Shown here in pieces: positions 11,040 to 22,187 of a stretch of DNA of 64,000 nt (its first letter is position 1; every line of letters starts with the position of its first letter). The notes under the pieces are model-generated. The model searched no databases, had not been told where the DNA came from, and saw only the letters and a list, made by a program, of their open reading frames with translations. The position numbers and the translations under genes were made by a program. The DNA is from Pollenia angustigena (taxonomy: Eukaryota > Arthropoda > Insecta > Diptera > Polleniidae). The DNA is taken from NCBI GenBank assembly GCA_930367215.1, contig OV884059.1, positions 99,064,993 through 99,128,992 of the forward strand, in the 5' to 3' direction.

Positions 11040-11369
11040 GTGTTTTTTTTTATCTTTTTCAGTAATTATATATATTTAAGCGAATCGCTGGTATTTGTGA
11101 TAAAAGTGTTGAATGTCAAAATTTACGCACTATTTATCGTGGAAATAATTTTAAAAGTGTATTGGCAAAATGACGACAATCTATTTTTAAGAAAACTAGG
11201 CTTGTGTAGTAAATTAATAAACAAATTATCAGAATTAGAAAATAAATGAAAAGTTAACTCTTAAAAATCGCTTAAAGTGAAATTATTTTATTGCATCTAT
11301 ACAATAAAGAATATCTAATCGTTTATCAAAACTCCTGTTGTATTAGTAAAACCTTGAGTCGCCAAAATG
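11040..11369 (+). other. Candidate 5' exon ending on its ATG (CAAAATG|GTAAGT)
   Basis: At 11361-11376 the sequence reads gccaaaATGgtaagtc. The start codon is in an excellent fly Kozak context (CAAAATG) and is followed at once by a consensus 5' splice site, GTAAGT. First exons whose coding part is only ATG are common in fly ribosomal-protein and similar genes. The upstream 300 bp could be leader sequence, with a pyrimidine-rich stretch ending TTTTTCAG near 11053-11061. No downstream coding exon was identified in the window, so the gene cannot be named. A chance match of ATG to a donor sequence is the alternative. Confidence 0.3.
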
Positions 11370-11583
11370 GTAAGTCTATTTATTTAATAAGCTACGGACG
11401 TATGAGTAATAAAGATTTATTTTTAATTCAAATATATTAATTATACGCCATTGTAATCGACTTAAGCCTAGATAATGCAATATATGTAATTGTTATGTAT
11501 TTGTAGAAGATAGTTACCCTGCATGAAATGTCAATAGTGAAACTGAACTGCATTACTATTGAGTTTGTCACCTAGTGAACAAC

Positions 11584-12059
11584 TGAAACAAAGCCACGAA
11601 TAACGTTGTCAAATCCACTTTTGTGCAACAACGGTTTTTTTTAAAGATTACCGGTAACATTACTCTCTTACACTATTTAATCGTTAAATCATTATGCGCT
11701 TTAACGCTGTCAAAATGCAATACAAAGAGTCAGCCAGTGGAAGAATAACGTTGTTAGTTACGAACAAAATAATACAATAGGAATGGTTTTGAAATGTGGA
11801 ATAATGTTTTAAAAGCTATCGCTATTGTAGATATAAAACGTTTTCCACTAACAGTTATAACTAATATTATAAACTGTTAATTTGCATGTTATTTAAAATT
11901 CAATTTTCTTGATATTTTGTATAAAAGTTTTTTTATCACTATTTTCGATAATCCTAAAATATAAAATAAATAAATAATCCTGCCTGTTAAAAACGTTTTT
12001 TTGCTCTTCTGAAAAATAATTATTTTGTAACTTACAATGTTATTCGCTGCTGTGCTTCA
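11584..12059. mobile_element. MITE family GAAGCACAGCC, copy 1
   Basis: The left end TGAAACAAAGCCACGAATAA and right end TTATTCGCTGCTGTGCTTCA are diverged inverted repeats. Internal blocks (CTCTTACACT, GTCAGCCAGTGGAAGAA, CCTGTTAAAAACG, TTTTTTGCTC) recur in order in the 15758-16142 copy. About 476 bp, no coding capacity. It is longer than copy 2 because of extra internal AT-rich sequence. Confidence 0.78.
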
Positions 12060-12159
12060 ACAGTGGACCAGGCAATGTTTTATGATGCAGCTATTAATCA
12101 TGGGCTTGTCATTGCAAATATACTACTGACTATAGAACTAAATAGTTCTTGTGATACTA

Positions 12160-12997
12160 TCGGGTGATTTTTTAGCTATTATCTTTTTGGCAACACTGGT
12201 TTTAACAGCAGACGCACGTTTCGTGTTTTGTTTCACTGTCAAACATCTTCAGTTTGGTCTATAATTTAACCATGAATCGTCATACAAACGAACAACGCTT
12301 GCAAATTATTGCATTTTATTATCAAAATGCGTGCTCTGTTAAGAAAGTTCATCGCGCGCTTCTTGTGTTCAGCGACGAAGCTCATTTTTGGCTCAATGGG
12401 TACGTTAATAAGAAGAATTGTCGATTTTGGAGTGAAGATCAGCCAGAAGCATTGCAAGAGCTACCAATGCATCCATGCTGGTGGCATCATTGGACCGTAC
12501 TTCTTCAAAGATGATGCGAATCGTAACGTAACTGTGAATGGTGAGCGCTACCGTGAGATGAAATCCAACTTTTTTTTGCCCAAAATGCAAGAGCTTGACT
12601 TGCATGACATGTGGTTTCAACAAGACGGTGCCAAATGCCACACAGCACGCTTAACCATGGACTTATTGAGAGGCGAGTTCGGTGAACATTTTATTTCAAG
12701 TTCGGGACCGGTCAATTGGCCGCCTAGATCGTGCGATTTAACGCCTTTAGACTATTTTTTGACGCATTGAAGCATTTATTCATGAGATACCAGCCGAAAT
12801 GTTGGAAAGAGTATGCCAAAATTGGACTAAGCGGATGGACCATTTGAGGCGCAGCCGTGGTCAACATTTACATGAAATATTCTTCAAACATTGAATTATA
12901 TGGACCGTACTATCGATTCAAATAAAGATTTCATGCATTTTTCTGAATTTTATGTGTTTTTTTTAAACTTTCCTATAGCTCTTAAAAAATCACCCAG
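12160..12997 (+). mobile_element. Rosa-like DD41D mariner, internally deleted copy B
   Basis: Plus-strand mariner with TCGGGTGATTTTTTA at the left end and TAAAAAATCACCC at the right, next to TA. It starts MNRHTNEQRLQIIAFYYQNA and KKVHRALL, the normal N-terminus, then jumps straight to VFSDEAHFWLNGYVNK (first catalytic Asp). Later come NGERYREMKS, FQQDGAKCHTA (second Asp) and CDLTPLDYF (third Asp). There are 41 residues between the second and third Asp, giving DD41D. Further small deletions remove the region around the usual EKVTVW block and the sequence after DYFL. The deletion junction after KKVHRALL is the same as in copy C (53490-54352). Confidence 0.9.
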
Positions 12998-13489
12998 TAA
13001 AAACTTCACTATCTTTTTCAAAATGAAAAGCTTCCTGCACTCATTAATTAGTAGCTTTCTTCTATAACTACTTTTATAGCTACTTCTATAACTACTTATT
13101 TCTGGATGTATGTAGGTAAAAAATAATTTTTTTTTTATTGAATCTTTCTTGTCGAAAATGAATTAGATCCCGAGCGAGATAGTTGGGATGGACCATTAGT
13201 TTATCTATGTATTTGACTGAAAATAATGACTTACATTTGAATGCGTTCATTTTGGGACATCCCTTGTAAAGTTCATTAATTCTTTCAGTAGAATTGTATG
13301 TGTTTTATGTTTTGTGTGTTTTCTGATTACTTAACACATTATTTTGTAGGCGAAGTTTTAACTACATTCTTGTATATATTTCTACGAGATTTTTGCACTA
13401 ATAATATAAGTGGATAAGCCAATTAATAAAATCGAAACGCGTGCATATATGTACCCAAAGCCAGTCAAAAGTGTAGACACTTTATTACC

Positions 13490-13990
13490 AGTGTCGTCCA
13501 AAATAATCGACAAATATCCTCGGGGAACGTTTTGGTATTTTTTTGGACTTTAACTTTTTGAATTTATGTAAGTAGTGGACTTGCAACATAAAAAAACATG
13601 CAAGGTCCTGAGTGAATGAGAATCTTTAAAGGGATCTATTTGGTAAATTTTCGTTCTTTAACTGGTACTTCTTTTTCGTTAATATTGGAACAATGAACAT
13701 AGAATTAAACATGCAAGATCCTGAGTGAATGAGAATCTGTAACAGAACTTTTTGGTAGTTATTTATTATTTTACTGGTACTTTTTTTAATTTTCATTAGT
13801 ATTAGACCTAGAAACATAAAATTTATGTCCTGAGTAAATGAGAATATATAAGGAGAGCTTTGTGGTACTTTTTGGTTCCTTAACTGGTACCTTTTGAATT
13901 TCCATTAATATTGGCCCTAGAAACATTGCATTAAACATGCAATGTCCTAAGTGAATAAGAATCACTATGAGGGATTATTATTAAGTATTT
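13490..13990. repeat. Minisatellite, ~4 units of ~113 bp
   Basis: The phrase GTCCTGAGTGAATGAGAATC, or close variants, recurs near 13605, 13718, 13827 and 13944. Each copy is followed by TTTTTGGTA-type and AACTGGTAC-type blocks and then by GAAACAT...AAACATGCAA. Spacing is about 110-116 bp, and the units are diverged. Confidence 0.8.
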
Positions 13991-14458
13991 TGTATTTTTC
14001 TCCTCTCCTATATTCAGAAAATATTAATTACAGTTTTAGAAGAGATCTTTTAAATCTATAGTTTCCGTACCCAAAAGATAATGAAAGCCATTTTAACGTG
14101 AGCACGCTGTTCTCCATCCATTTCGCCTCCAGTATATCTCTCCACTCGACCGTCCCTCGACTGAATGCGAAAGCGACCAATAGGGTTCAAAGGGAAAAAG
14201 ATCTAACCAATTTGGATGAAATTTGAATAGAAAGATCAGCGTAATTAAAACACACAGGGTTTATATGTTTTTCAAAGCTAGGTATATGAAGAGACATATG
14301 GGTAGTTTCGATTTTGATGAATAGTTTCAAATTGCATTTGGCATTTCAAATACATATTGATTTTCACACATATGTAAATTTCTAAAGGGTTGGGGTCATA
14401 TTCCAAAATCGTAGCTCGAAAGCACGAAACGCTTACTAGAGCTTCCCTGCATAGCCGG

Positions 14459-15383
14459 TAGGGATTGCTTTTTGGTTTTAACCGAAATCGAAACCGCGGT
14501 TTTAAATACCTAAAAACCGAGACCGAAAACCGACAAAAAAACCTCGGTTTTAGGATTTACTTTAACAATATATTTATGCTTAAAGAAATTGCAAATTATA
14601 CATAATACTGGAACTTCATATAGAAAAACTTTATACATAACAGCTTGCAACAATGGCAAAGTATTTCAAAAATCTTAAAATTCAAAATAAAACTAAGAAG
14701 AACAAATGTTACCTTTTTAAATCTTAGACACCTAATTTGTGTGGCACAAACTGCCACCTAGGCCTGGCGGGAACCACTAGTATTTTGAATGGAGTTTTTG
14801 TGGCTATTGAAAAACTCACACTAACGAACCCCTGAGTCCGGCTGGTACCACTTTTATATGTATGGAGGCTTATGGCTATAGCAGGAACATTTTGTCGGAA
14901 AGTGTAATAATTCTTCAAAAAAAACAGTAAAGAAAAAAATTCTTATGTGTTGGGTATGCTTTTTGATACATTTTACTTTGATTTTATTTACTGCAGTTCA
15001 TATACATACATATAATAGGGCAGGGCCTAGCCAGGCCCACGTGGATACAATATGGACAAAATTTGCATTATGCCAATTGCGACGCCCACATTGTTTACAC
15101 TTTTTTCTCATTTTCTTGTAAAAAACACTTGATTGAGAAATACATAATATTTCGTTCTAATCTACTTAATAATTATATAAAAAAAACTGGAAAAATGTCA
15201 AAAAAAATACCTGGCCAGGCCGAGGTATACAAGGGTTAATAAAAGTACCTGCATTGAAGCAAATAAAAAAAATATATATGTTTAAGTTTAACTTTGATAT
15301 TTTCAAAGCCGAAACCGACCGGTTTTAATAATTTTAAAACCGAAACCTCGGTTTCACATTTTCACGGTTTTTAGCAAACTCTA
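14459..15383. mobile_element. hAT-like non-autonomous element, AACCG-rich
   Basis: Terminal repeats are TAGGGATTGCT (left) and AGCAAACTCTA (right, inverted form TAGAGTTTGCT). ATAGCCGG flanks both ends (14451-14458, 15384-15391), a perfect 8-bp duplication as made by hAT transposases. Both subterminal zones are packed with AAACCGAGGTTT-type motifs (for example ACCGCGGTTTTAA and CCGAAACCTCGGTTT), probably transposase binding sites. The middle holds CCTGGCCAGGCC-type repeats near 15010-15225. No transposase frame. Confidence 0.85.
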
Positions 15384-15439
15384 ATAGCCGGTATTTGGCC
15401 GGGAGCAAGAATTTTCTCCTCTATGTTATATCAAACACC

Positions 15440-15665
15440 GGCTCGCTTAGTAAAGCTACTTTTGGGAATACATAATTTTTATTAATAAGATTTTGTTTGT
15501 TGTGCTTAATTCCCAATTTTCATTCTTGATGAAAACACTAAAATTTATTGTTGGAGGATAAGCCAGTTCCTATGCGCATTTCACTGGTTGCTAAGGCCAG
15601 TTCAACGATCTTGTTAAGCACAGCACGACTCACATCATTGTAAAGTAAGTTAATTTTCTTTTAGG
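15440..15665. repeat. Dispersed repeat related to 35320-36095
   Basis: TTTTGGGAATACA...TTTTTATT, GTGCTTAATTCCCAATTTT and TATGCGCATTTCACTGG, then TTGCTAAGGCCAG, all recur in the palindromic repeat at 35320-36095. The end GTTAAGCACAGCACGAC (15614-15630) is an inverted partner of TTGTGCTTAATTC. It looks like a short copy of that family. Confidence 0.55.
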
Positions 15666-15757
15666 GATTATTTTATATTTTTGGGGATTGGGATTGAAAT
15701 ATTAATTAGTTATGAATTAATTCCCTAATTTTAAGGACTAATTGCCAATTTCAACAA

Positions 15758-16142
15758 TTGAAGCACAGCCGCGAATAGCGTTGTAAACGTCACATTTTAC
15801 AAAAACCGTTTTTTTTTTGCAGATAACCATTAGCCTAACTCTCTTACACAGTTTAAACATCAAATCAACCAAAACTATGCACCTTAACGCCTTTAAAATG
15901 GCGTACAAAGTGTCAGCCAGTGGAAGAACATTGCAAGTTACTAACAAAATGATGAAACCGAAATGGTTTCGCAGTGCGGAAATGCTTTAAAAGCCTTTTG
16001 CATTAAAGTTTTTATTATCATTATTTTTAATAATAGAAAAAAAATTTTAAAAACAAATAATGGTGCCTGTCAAAAAACGTTTTTTTGCTCTCCGGAAAAT
16101 TATTATTTTGTAACTTAAAACGTTATTCGCGGCTGTGCTTCA
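15758..16142. mobile_element. MITE family GAAGCACAGCC, copy 2
   Basis: The left end TTGAAGCACAGCCGCGAATA and right end TATTCGCGGCTGTGCTTCAA (with CGTT beside) form near-perfect inverted termini. About 385 bp, with the same internal order of blocks as 11584-12059. AATT stands next to both ends, but the duplication cannot be separated from the palindromic terminus. Confidence 0.85.
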
Positions 16143-16744
16143 ATTCTATTTAAATATCAATTAATATTTATATACAGTTTTTTTCATATAATTTTATTTT
16201 TCATAAACGTGTTGCATATTACACTTCTAAAAAGTCAGGTCAGCATTTAAAAATGTTACCAAATCACATGTTACACTTATGATACAGCATTTTTGCCCTT
16301 CCACAAGTAAATTTTTTTAAATTGTTTGAAAAATGGCTGTTTTATGGTAACTTAAGTTAAAAAAGCAGTTTTAAGTTAAAAAAGCACATTGATAGTATTT
16401 TTGTGCTTTAATTAAATACAGTCGTAAGCTTTCCAAAACACCTTTGTATATAAAAGAAATGGATGAGTTAATTCTTTTTAATGATAACAGAAAACAAAAT
16501 TAACACATACAAAAGTTTTATTGAACTGTACAAAAAAACAAACAAAAAAAAAAAAAAAAAAAAAATTAAAATAAGACAATTTTAAATGCACCTAAAATAC
16601 TGAAGCAAAATTTAGAAATTTAATTTCATATAAACTATAAACACTACTTCCGTTTGAAAGACTTTATTTTGAGCTGAAAACAAAAGTTAAATAGGGTAAG
16701 TAGCAAGCGGGACCCATTAATAAAACTTTCACCAATGGTAAAAT
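16143..16744. other. AT-rich spacer
   Basis: Nothing assignable. It holds a short duplicated phrase (AAGTTAAAAAAGCA, near 16355 and 16375) and a long A run at about 16540-16564. Confidence 0.5.
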
Positions 16745-16870
16745 ATTGATGTTAGACCCTGCAAAGTATATATATTAAGGATCCTTATAAGTAGCGAAGT
16801 TGATTTCCGTCTGTTTGTCCGTTGAAATCGGTTTTTCGAAGACCCCAGGTGTGATAGGTACTTGGTAGCT
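16745..16870 (+). repeat. mini-me-like fragment
   Basis: GTTAGACCCTGCAAAGTATA, then a TA run, GGATCCTTATAAGTAGCGAAG, a degenerate GTCYGTC run, and GGTTTTTCGAAGACCCCAGG. The order matches the fragments at 8100-8330 and 29841-30810. Confidence 0.55.
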
Positions 16871-16944
16871 ATATATTTAGGTCATATCGTTAGTATAATT
16901 TTCAAAGACGCTAAGTGCACTTTTTTTTACAAAATTGAGATTTA

Positions 16945-17670
16945 AATGCAAAACGGTAATACTATACAAAATACATATTTTACGACAACAAAAAATGTCA
17001 TTATGTTTGGTTGTACATGTCAAAATAGAAATTGTGGTATTAGCAATGCACTGCTTAATGTGGCTATCGAACATGGCATTGATATTGAGCAAACATAGCG
17101 AGATAGCGTTCATTCCACAATAGAAAGAGCTTTGAAAAAAAAGAGTAATTAACGTACCTTCAGAATACATAGACGTTTGTAAAGATGCTCGAAAAAACTC
17201 TAGACCCTATGATGTTATTTATTTAGATCATACATTTTTCAAAACATTTGATAACGTTCAATTTCTTAAGAGTATCAGACCTGGGCGTAATAAAGGTGAT
17301 AGTAAAGTTACAGACATTAGAGCTATAAAGTACACCCCAAGCAAAGAAATATATTTTAAAATTCGTTTTTCCGATGTATGGAAAATATCACCGCAGAAAA
17401 TTGATGATAAAATTTATCCTATAGACTTTGAACATTTGTAGCAACTTTATCAAGAAAGAAGAAAAATTACTGCAAGAAAGTATGAAGACTTACCACCGTA
17501 TTCATTAACGGTTATTAAATTTGCCAAACGTTTATTAAGGAATATTTTCATACAAAAATTGTTTTGTAAACCTTTATTAATTTTAAAATTTTTTTATGAA
17601 TACAGGCATTTAAATTTCTCAAATCAACCTTACCCAATGAACACTACAAATATTACGATGATTTACCTCA
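16945..17670 (+). pseudogene. Decayed transposon-type protein (C-terminal half)
   Basis: Conceptual translation across frameshifts gives well-formed protein: NTYFTTTKNVIMFGCTCQNR, then DSVHSTIERALKKK (from about 17102), then, in another frame, EYIDVCKDARKNSRPYD, VIYLDHTFFKTFD, SIRPGRNKGDSKVTDIRA and YPIDFEHL before a TAG stop near 17440. A final piece near 17615-17672 reads LKSTLPNEHYKYYDDLPH and follows an acceptor-like TTTTTTTATGAATACAG, suggesting an intron of roughly 100 bp. From memory this resembles a repetitive, uncharacterised insect protein family with a DS(V/M)HS..IE motif, presumably a DDE-type transposase. I cannot name the superfamily. It is broken by stops and shifts. Confidence 0.6.
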
Positions 17671-17699
17671 CCTTTGAATTTTTCTACTTAAAGCTTTTT

Positions 17700-19007
17700 T
17701 AAATAAAAACACATTAAAATTTAATAACAAAACAGATATAATTCATTTAAAGTTGTTTACGATGAAATTGTGAGTTTAGATCAATTTGTTAAATAAGAAT
17801 AAACGTAAATTAATATTAAAATAAATTAATATTGAAAAATTAAATCATCGAAAAACTCGAAGTCGTTATTGTTCATCTCATAGTAATCACTCGTTAGTTT
17901 CAAATAATCATAAGTTTTAAATAGTTTGAAGGTAAATCATAATCACGACAACATATACCCAACGTTTTGTTACAAAATCATTAATTGGGGTTCTTACGAT
18001 GTTATATGCCATGCAATACATTCTGAAAGTCAGTTTCAGAAATTGTGGCCAAAGCCACACCTCGTTCTGCCACATTATTTACTACGTGGTAATGTTCAAA
18101 GATTCTTTGAATCTTGAACTGACTTGTTGGCTTCCCGATTTTCTTGAGCTTTTTTTTAAATCAATTGAAATATTGCAAGCTTCTAAAACAAATAAGACAT
18201 ATTTTGGAAATAAATCCTTGCATTTTAGCAAGGCATAGAATTTTAAATTGTCCTTGCAAAATTGCAGGGCTTTTGAAATATGCATAAGTTTAAAGAACAT
18301 ATAGTTTTTTTCATCCTGCGGGCCCGGTTAATAGCTTTTGAAGATTTTACTGTTGGATTGGGCTTATTTCTATCACCCAAAAATAAGAATCGGATGAAGC
18401 AATTATTTATAATCTTCTCTTGGTTGCATGTCTTTATTGGATGGCATAGAACTACATTTGTACATCGTAAGAACCGTAATAAATGATTTTTAAACAAAGC
18501 AAAAGCAAAACGGTTGATTTTTTGTTTGTTGGGTATGAGTAATAATATTATAAACTGGGTACAAAGCTGAAAACCGATATTACTCAGGAACGGTAAGAGC
18601 GAATTCAAAAATTCAACTGTTGTTTGTTTTCATTTTCATAAAAATGTTAAAAGTTATAAAGCGTTATTTTAAATATTTATGGAAAACTTACGAAAAATTG
18701 TAATGTGGGGTGCCTAATGAGCAAATTCATTGCAAGAACTTATAGTCTTTGTGCACCAAAATAAAGCTTGTAAATTATTTCCTTAAAAGTAAAGAAAATC
18801 GTGGTTTTTAACATAGCTATGAAGAAAACTTAAAAAAGGCCGGCTTTTTTGACACAAATTCGACTTGAGCGACCTCTTCCGAAAAATCTGAAAAAAATCT
18901 CAAAAATACTTTTAATTATGCTTGAGCTCCAAAAATTTTTTTTGGGACACACTAATGTACATTTAACCGACTCACCTAATATGGGGGAAAAAAGTTAAAG
19001 CTGTACA
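17700..19007. other. No gene recognised
   Basis: AT-rich DNA with a few 60-120 codon open frames on both strands and no domain, codon bias or splice context I can defend. Confidence 0.45.
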
Positions 19008-19254
19008 CCTGCGATCAGTGATGTTAACTTTTATTTTTTCATTACCGTACGGCCCTCTGAAAATTACCGTTTTTGAGAAGAAATTACCGTACGCAAAGGT
19101 TTTTTAATTTAAACATTCACAGCAGTATTTTAAAACAATTTATTTAAATTTTAAATGTGTTTTATGAAAAATTTTAATGAAAATCTTTGTTTAAAACATA
19201 TTTTAAACCAAAATTATTGTATTTTTTATCAATACGAAAGTAAAATCATCATAT

Positions 19255-19390
19255 AATTAAAATTTTAACGTTACTGCCAGACTGATTCATCATCGCACAG
19301 CCTAAACGACTGAAGCTAAAAAGTTTGAATTTGGACCTGAGTTGGTATCGTTCAACTAAGACAGAATTTTTTAAAATTCGAATATCGCAA
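19255..19390 (+). repeat. Fragment similar to the Helitron-like repeat at 47819
   Basis: GACTGATTCATCATCGCACAG, then CCTAAACGACTGAAG, matches GACTCATTCATCATCGCCCAG and CCCAAACCGCTGA near 47853-47888; AACTAAGACAGAATTTTT matches CACTAAGACGGGATTTTTC. Only the 5' region of that family is present. Confidence 0.5.
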
Positions 19391-19590
19391 GAGAATATTA
19401 ACTCAAAAATTTTTTTATTACGTTTTGTAAATAATTTACACGCAATATTCATATCTACCCGCTGTAAAATACAGTGCTATTTTGTCATCTTCTTATGATG
19501 AAACGATTGGTATAAAAGTTCTTTTTCATATGCCTTTAATACAAAATTAAAACATATAGTTTTGCTTCAACTGAAAAGTTTTAATATTTA

Positions 19591-19787
19591 AGCTTCGTAC
19601 AGACGGTGGTCAGATCTTACAATGTTGCCATTAAAATTGCCTAAAAAGAATTGCAACTGTGTTAACATTGTGTTAACACTGTAAGCTCATTTTCATTTGC
19701 AGATGTGTAAAATTAATGCATCTGACAATGGCACCATTGATAGAAAAAGGACTACATTGTAAGATCTGACCACCGTCTGTACGAAGT
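19591..19787. mobile_element. PIF/Harbinger-like MITE, copy 2
   Basis: Same termini as the 4138-4273 MITE (AGCTTCGTACAGACGGTGG, and CCACCGTCTGTACGAAG at the right). TTA precedes the left end; the right flank has mutated. It is longer than copy 1 (about 197 bp) because of extra centre sequence. It is nested in the 19016-20086 element. Confidence 0.85.
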
Positions 19788-20704
19788 TTTCATCGAAGTT
19801 TTACGGACAAAAAGTTTAAAATAAAATAAATAATATCACTGTTACCTAAGCATTTGCAGAAACATAACATTCTTAATTTTTTGTATAACATTCATCTATT
19901 TCTAAAACTGGTTGAAAATCACCTATCATAAGTTAAAATCATAAAGCCTTCGTATGTAAGTATGTATATAAATATCAAAAAACCCAAATCTTGATATTAC
20001 CGTATTTTAAATGAAATTACCTTGCTACCTTTTGGGGCTCAAAATTACCGTAAAAAAGGGTAATTACCGTACGGTTAACATCACTGCCTGCGATCGGCAA
20101 AATCAGGGCGCCGCGTTTTCTCTTCTCTCTTTTATTATCTTTTATTACGTACGTGTGCACCAGTGTTGTGGGTAATTACCCGAATTTGGTATAATTGTTA
20201 CTGTCGTGGGTAGAGCGTGGGTAATTGCTCTTACACGCAGAGAAAAAATATGGTTGGGCATGGTTACGGCAACAACACTATGTTTAATGTAACAATATAT
20301 TGTTGTCGTACACAAATAATTGTTATTTTTATTTGATATCAACAATATTATAGTTACTGTAAACATATCAATGTTTATCGCAATTATGAATTTGAGTATT
20401 GTTGACCGAAAAATAATTATTTTTCAAACAACTTAATTATGATAACTTTCTAAACATATTATATTTCTCACAACCATATCATGATATTTAATAGCCATAA
20501 CATGATAACTTTCTATACATTTATCATATTATGTTAAAGATGCAATCAAACTATTTTTACTCTAATCATATTATGTTAGCGCCATTTGTAAAATAATTTT
20601 GAAAAAGTTGTGTCGTTTTTTTTTTTATTTGTGAGCGGTTAAACAATTAAAAGATAAAATTCCATAAAAAAAATAAGTTTAAAGAAATTAAAAAATTAAA
20701 ATAT

Positions 20705-21115
20705 TAGCGAAGTTCATTCAAGTATTAGTGATGTAATAGTGCAAATGCAAAATATCATAGTTTTTTTGTAAAATCCAACAACAAAACACACAGAGATTTC
20801 GTTATATTTTATAAAAGTGCTACGATATTTCTGTGGTTTTCATGGGCAATCGCGTGTCTTAAAACAAATTGTTCAGGAAAGCCGAAAAACCATTCGAGAT
20901 CAAACTATGGGCTAGGTACTGCACATTTTAAACTTTGTCATTACGTTAAAAAATCGGAATTGATCCATTTCTTTTCAAGAAAATGTAAAGAGTGTTCAAA
21001 ATTAGGCAATATGGCATCAACATCTTAAAATCGAAAAAATGGACACACGCGGTTGCCCATGAAAACCACAGATTTTTCATTTGCTCTTTTGCAAGCCTTA
21101 TATTGAACTCCGCTA
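20705..21115. mobile_element. TAGCGGAG-terminus element, copy 2, with nested hairpin
   Basis: The left end TAGCGAAGTTCATTCAAGT and right end ATTGAACTCCGCTA are inverted. The body GTGCAAATGCAAAATATCAT...CCAACAACAAAACACA matches the 9219-9631 copy. A different insertion, 20831-21071, has inverted ends CTGTGGTTTTCATGGGCAA and TTGCCCATGAAAACCACAG. Confidence 0.8.
20831..21071. mobile_element. Hairpin MITE (CTGTGGTTTTCATGGGCAA termini)
   Basis: A 241-bp element whose about 26-bp ends are inverted (CTGTGGTTTTCATGGGCAA, then a GCGTGTC/GACACACGC block). It replaces nothing in the sister element at 9219, so it is a later insertion into the 20705-21115 element. Confidence 0.8.
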
Positions 21116-21224
21116 TTTGATTAACATTAAGAAAAATTGTAAAAAGCCACAAAATAAAAAATCGATTCAAAAATATTTAAATTTATTTTGTATTTTTATG
21201 ACAGCTATGAAAGGTGCTGTATCA

Positions 21225-21445
21225 TAATATGATTGCTTCGAAATTTATTATGATTAACATGATGATAATATGATTACTTCTTAGCTTATTATGATTAACA
21301 TGACAATAAAATGATTAATTTCTTAGCTTATTATGATTAACATGACAATAATATGATTAGTTCTTAACTTATAATGATTAGCATAACAATAATTTGATTA
21401 CTTATTAACTTAGTATGATTAACAGAATAATAATATGATTAAGGG
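21225..21445. repeat. Tandem array, ~5 units of ~42 bp
   Basis: Units have the form TTCTTAGCTTATTATGATTA plus ACATGACAATAATATGATTA, diverging slightly from copy to copy. The array lies within the right arm of the 20233-21592 palindromic element, and its CATAATATGATT motif is also the subterminal motif of that arm. Confidence 0.8.
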
Positions 21446-22187
21446 AAAAATATTATGTTGTAATATTACGAGTATATTTAGTCATAATATGATTAAATAA
21501 TAATCTTAATATGGTGGCTACAATCATAATTCTTATCATAATATATTGCTCTTAGAATATGTTTACCACAACCATGTTTTTTCTTTGCGTGTAGGTGTTA
21601 TTCGGGTGTTATTTGAAATTCTTACTTAAGATACCCAAATAAAATCTATGTAGATTCGATTTCAGTGATGACATTTATTTCTTTTTAAAAATTGTTGATT
21701 AAATGTACATAGTCTTCTGAACCAAAGTCTCGGTTTCTTTTAAGGAAAGGACTTTAATCATTAAATATATAACTGTTTTTAAAAGTTTGGTAATAAATGT
21801 CGCGAGATGGACTCTTTTTATTTCAAAAAAGTTATTAAAACTACAAACTAGCCTGGGGGTAGAAATGTTTCCAGTACTCCAACATATTATTATTTTGTTT
21901 GTGTCTGGAAAATTTTAAATGCTTTAGTTTGAAAAATATTTAACACACCTAACAGTTGTTAAACTGAATTACGAAAGGGGCAGTTGTATAAAACCCTGCA
22001 GGAATTTTGTTTACTTAATATGGTATAAAGAGTATTTTTTTAGACCAAACAAACTTAAAATGATAGAAAACACAAAACAAATGAATTTTAATCACAGATT
22101 AATACACGGCACTACCATTTGAACGCATTGCAGACGACCAATCCTTTCGAGCATTGCTGAAAGACGTCAATTGTTGGTGCCCATTTA

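Larger units (their letters stand above)
19016..20086. mobile_element. hAT-like element with perfect 8-bp target duplication, ATTACCGTA-rich
   Basis: Termini CAGTGATGTTAAC and GTTAACATCACTG are perfect 13-bp inverted repeats. CCTGCGAT flanks both ends (19008-19015, 20087-20094). A CAGTG terminus plus an 8-bp duplication is the hAT signature. Subterminal DNA repeats ATTACCGTA or its variants at least three times near the left end and four near the right. It contains a PIF-like MITE (19591-19787) and a fragment resembling the Helitron-like repeat (19255-19390). No transposase. Confidence 0.92.
20233..21592. mobile_element. Palindromic element with ACACGCAGAGAAAAA termini, copy 1
   Basis: The left end ACACGCAGAGAAAAAATATGG and inverted right end ACACGCAAAGAAAAAACATGG match. 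The arms continue with ATATATTG/CAATATAT and CATAATATG-type motifs. The same terminus starts the 42172-45110 element. It hosts a TAGCGGAG element (20705-21115) and a 40-bp-type tandem array (21225-21445). A target duplication is not clear. Confidence 0.7.

Noticed and set aside
12266..12641. Open frames on the minus strand and in the other plus frame across the mariner at 12160-12997
   Set aside because: They are out of phase with the catalytic motifs (SDEAHF, QQDGA, LTPLDYF) read on the plus strand. They are shadows of the transposase.
13600..13990. CRISPR-like array of regularly spaced repeats
   Set aside because: Units are about 113-bp diverged tandem repeats without unique spacers, in an evidently eukaryotic genome.
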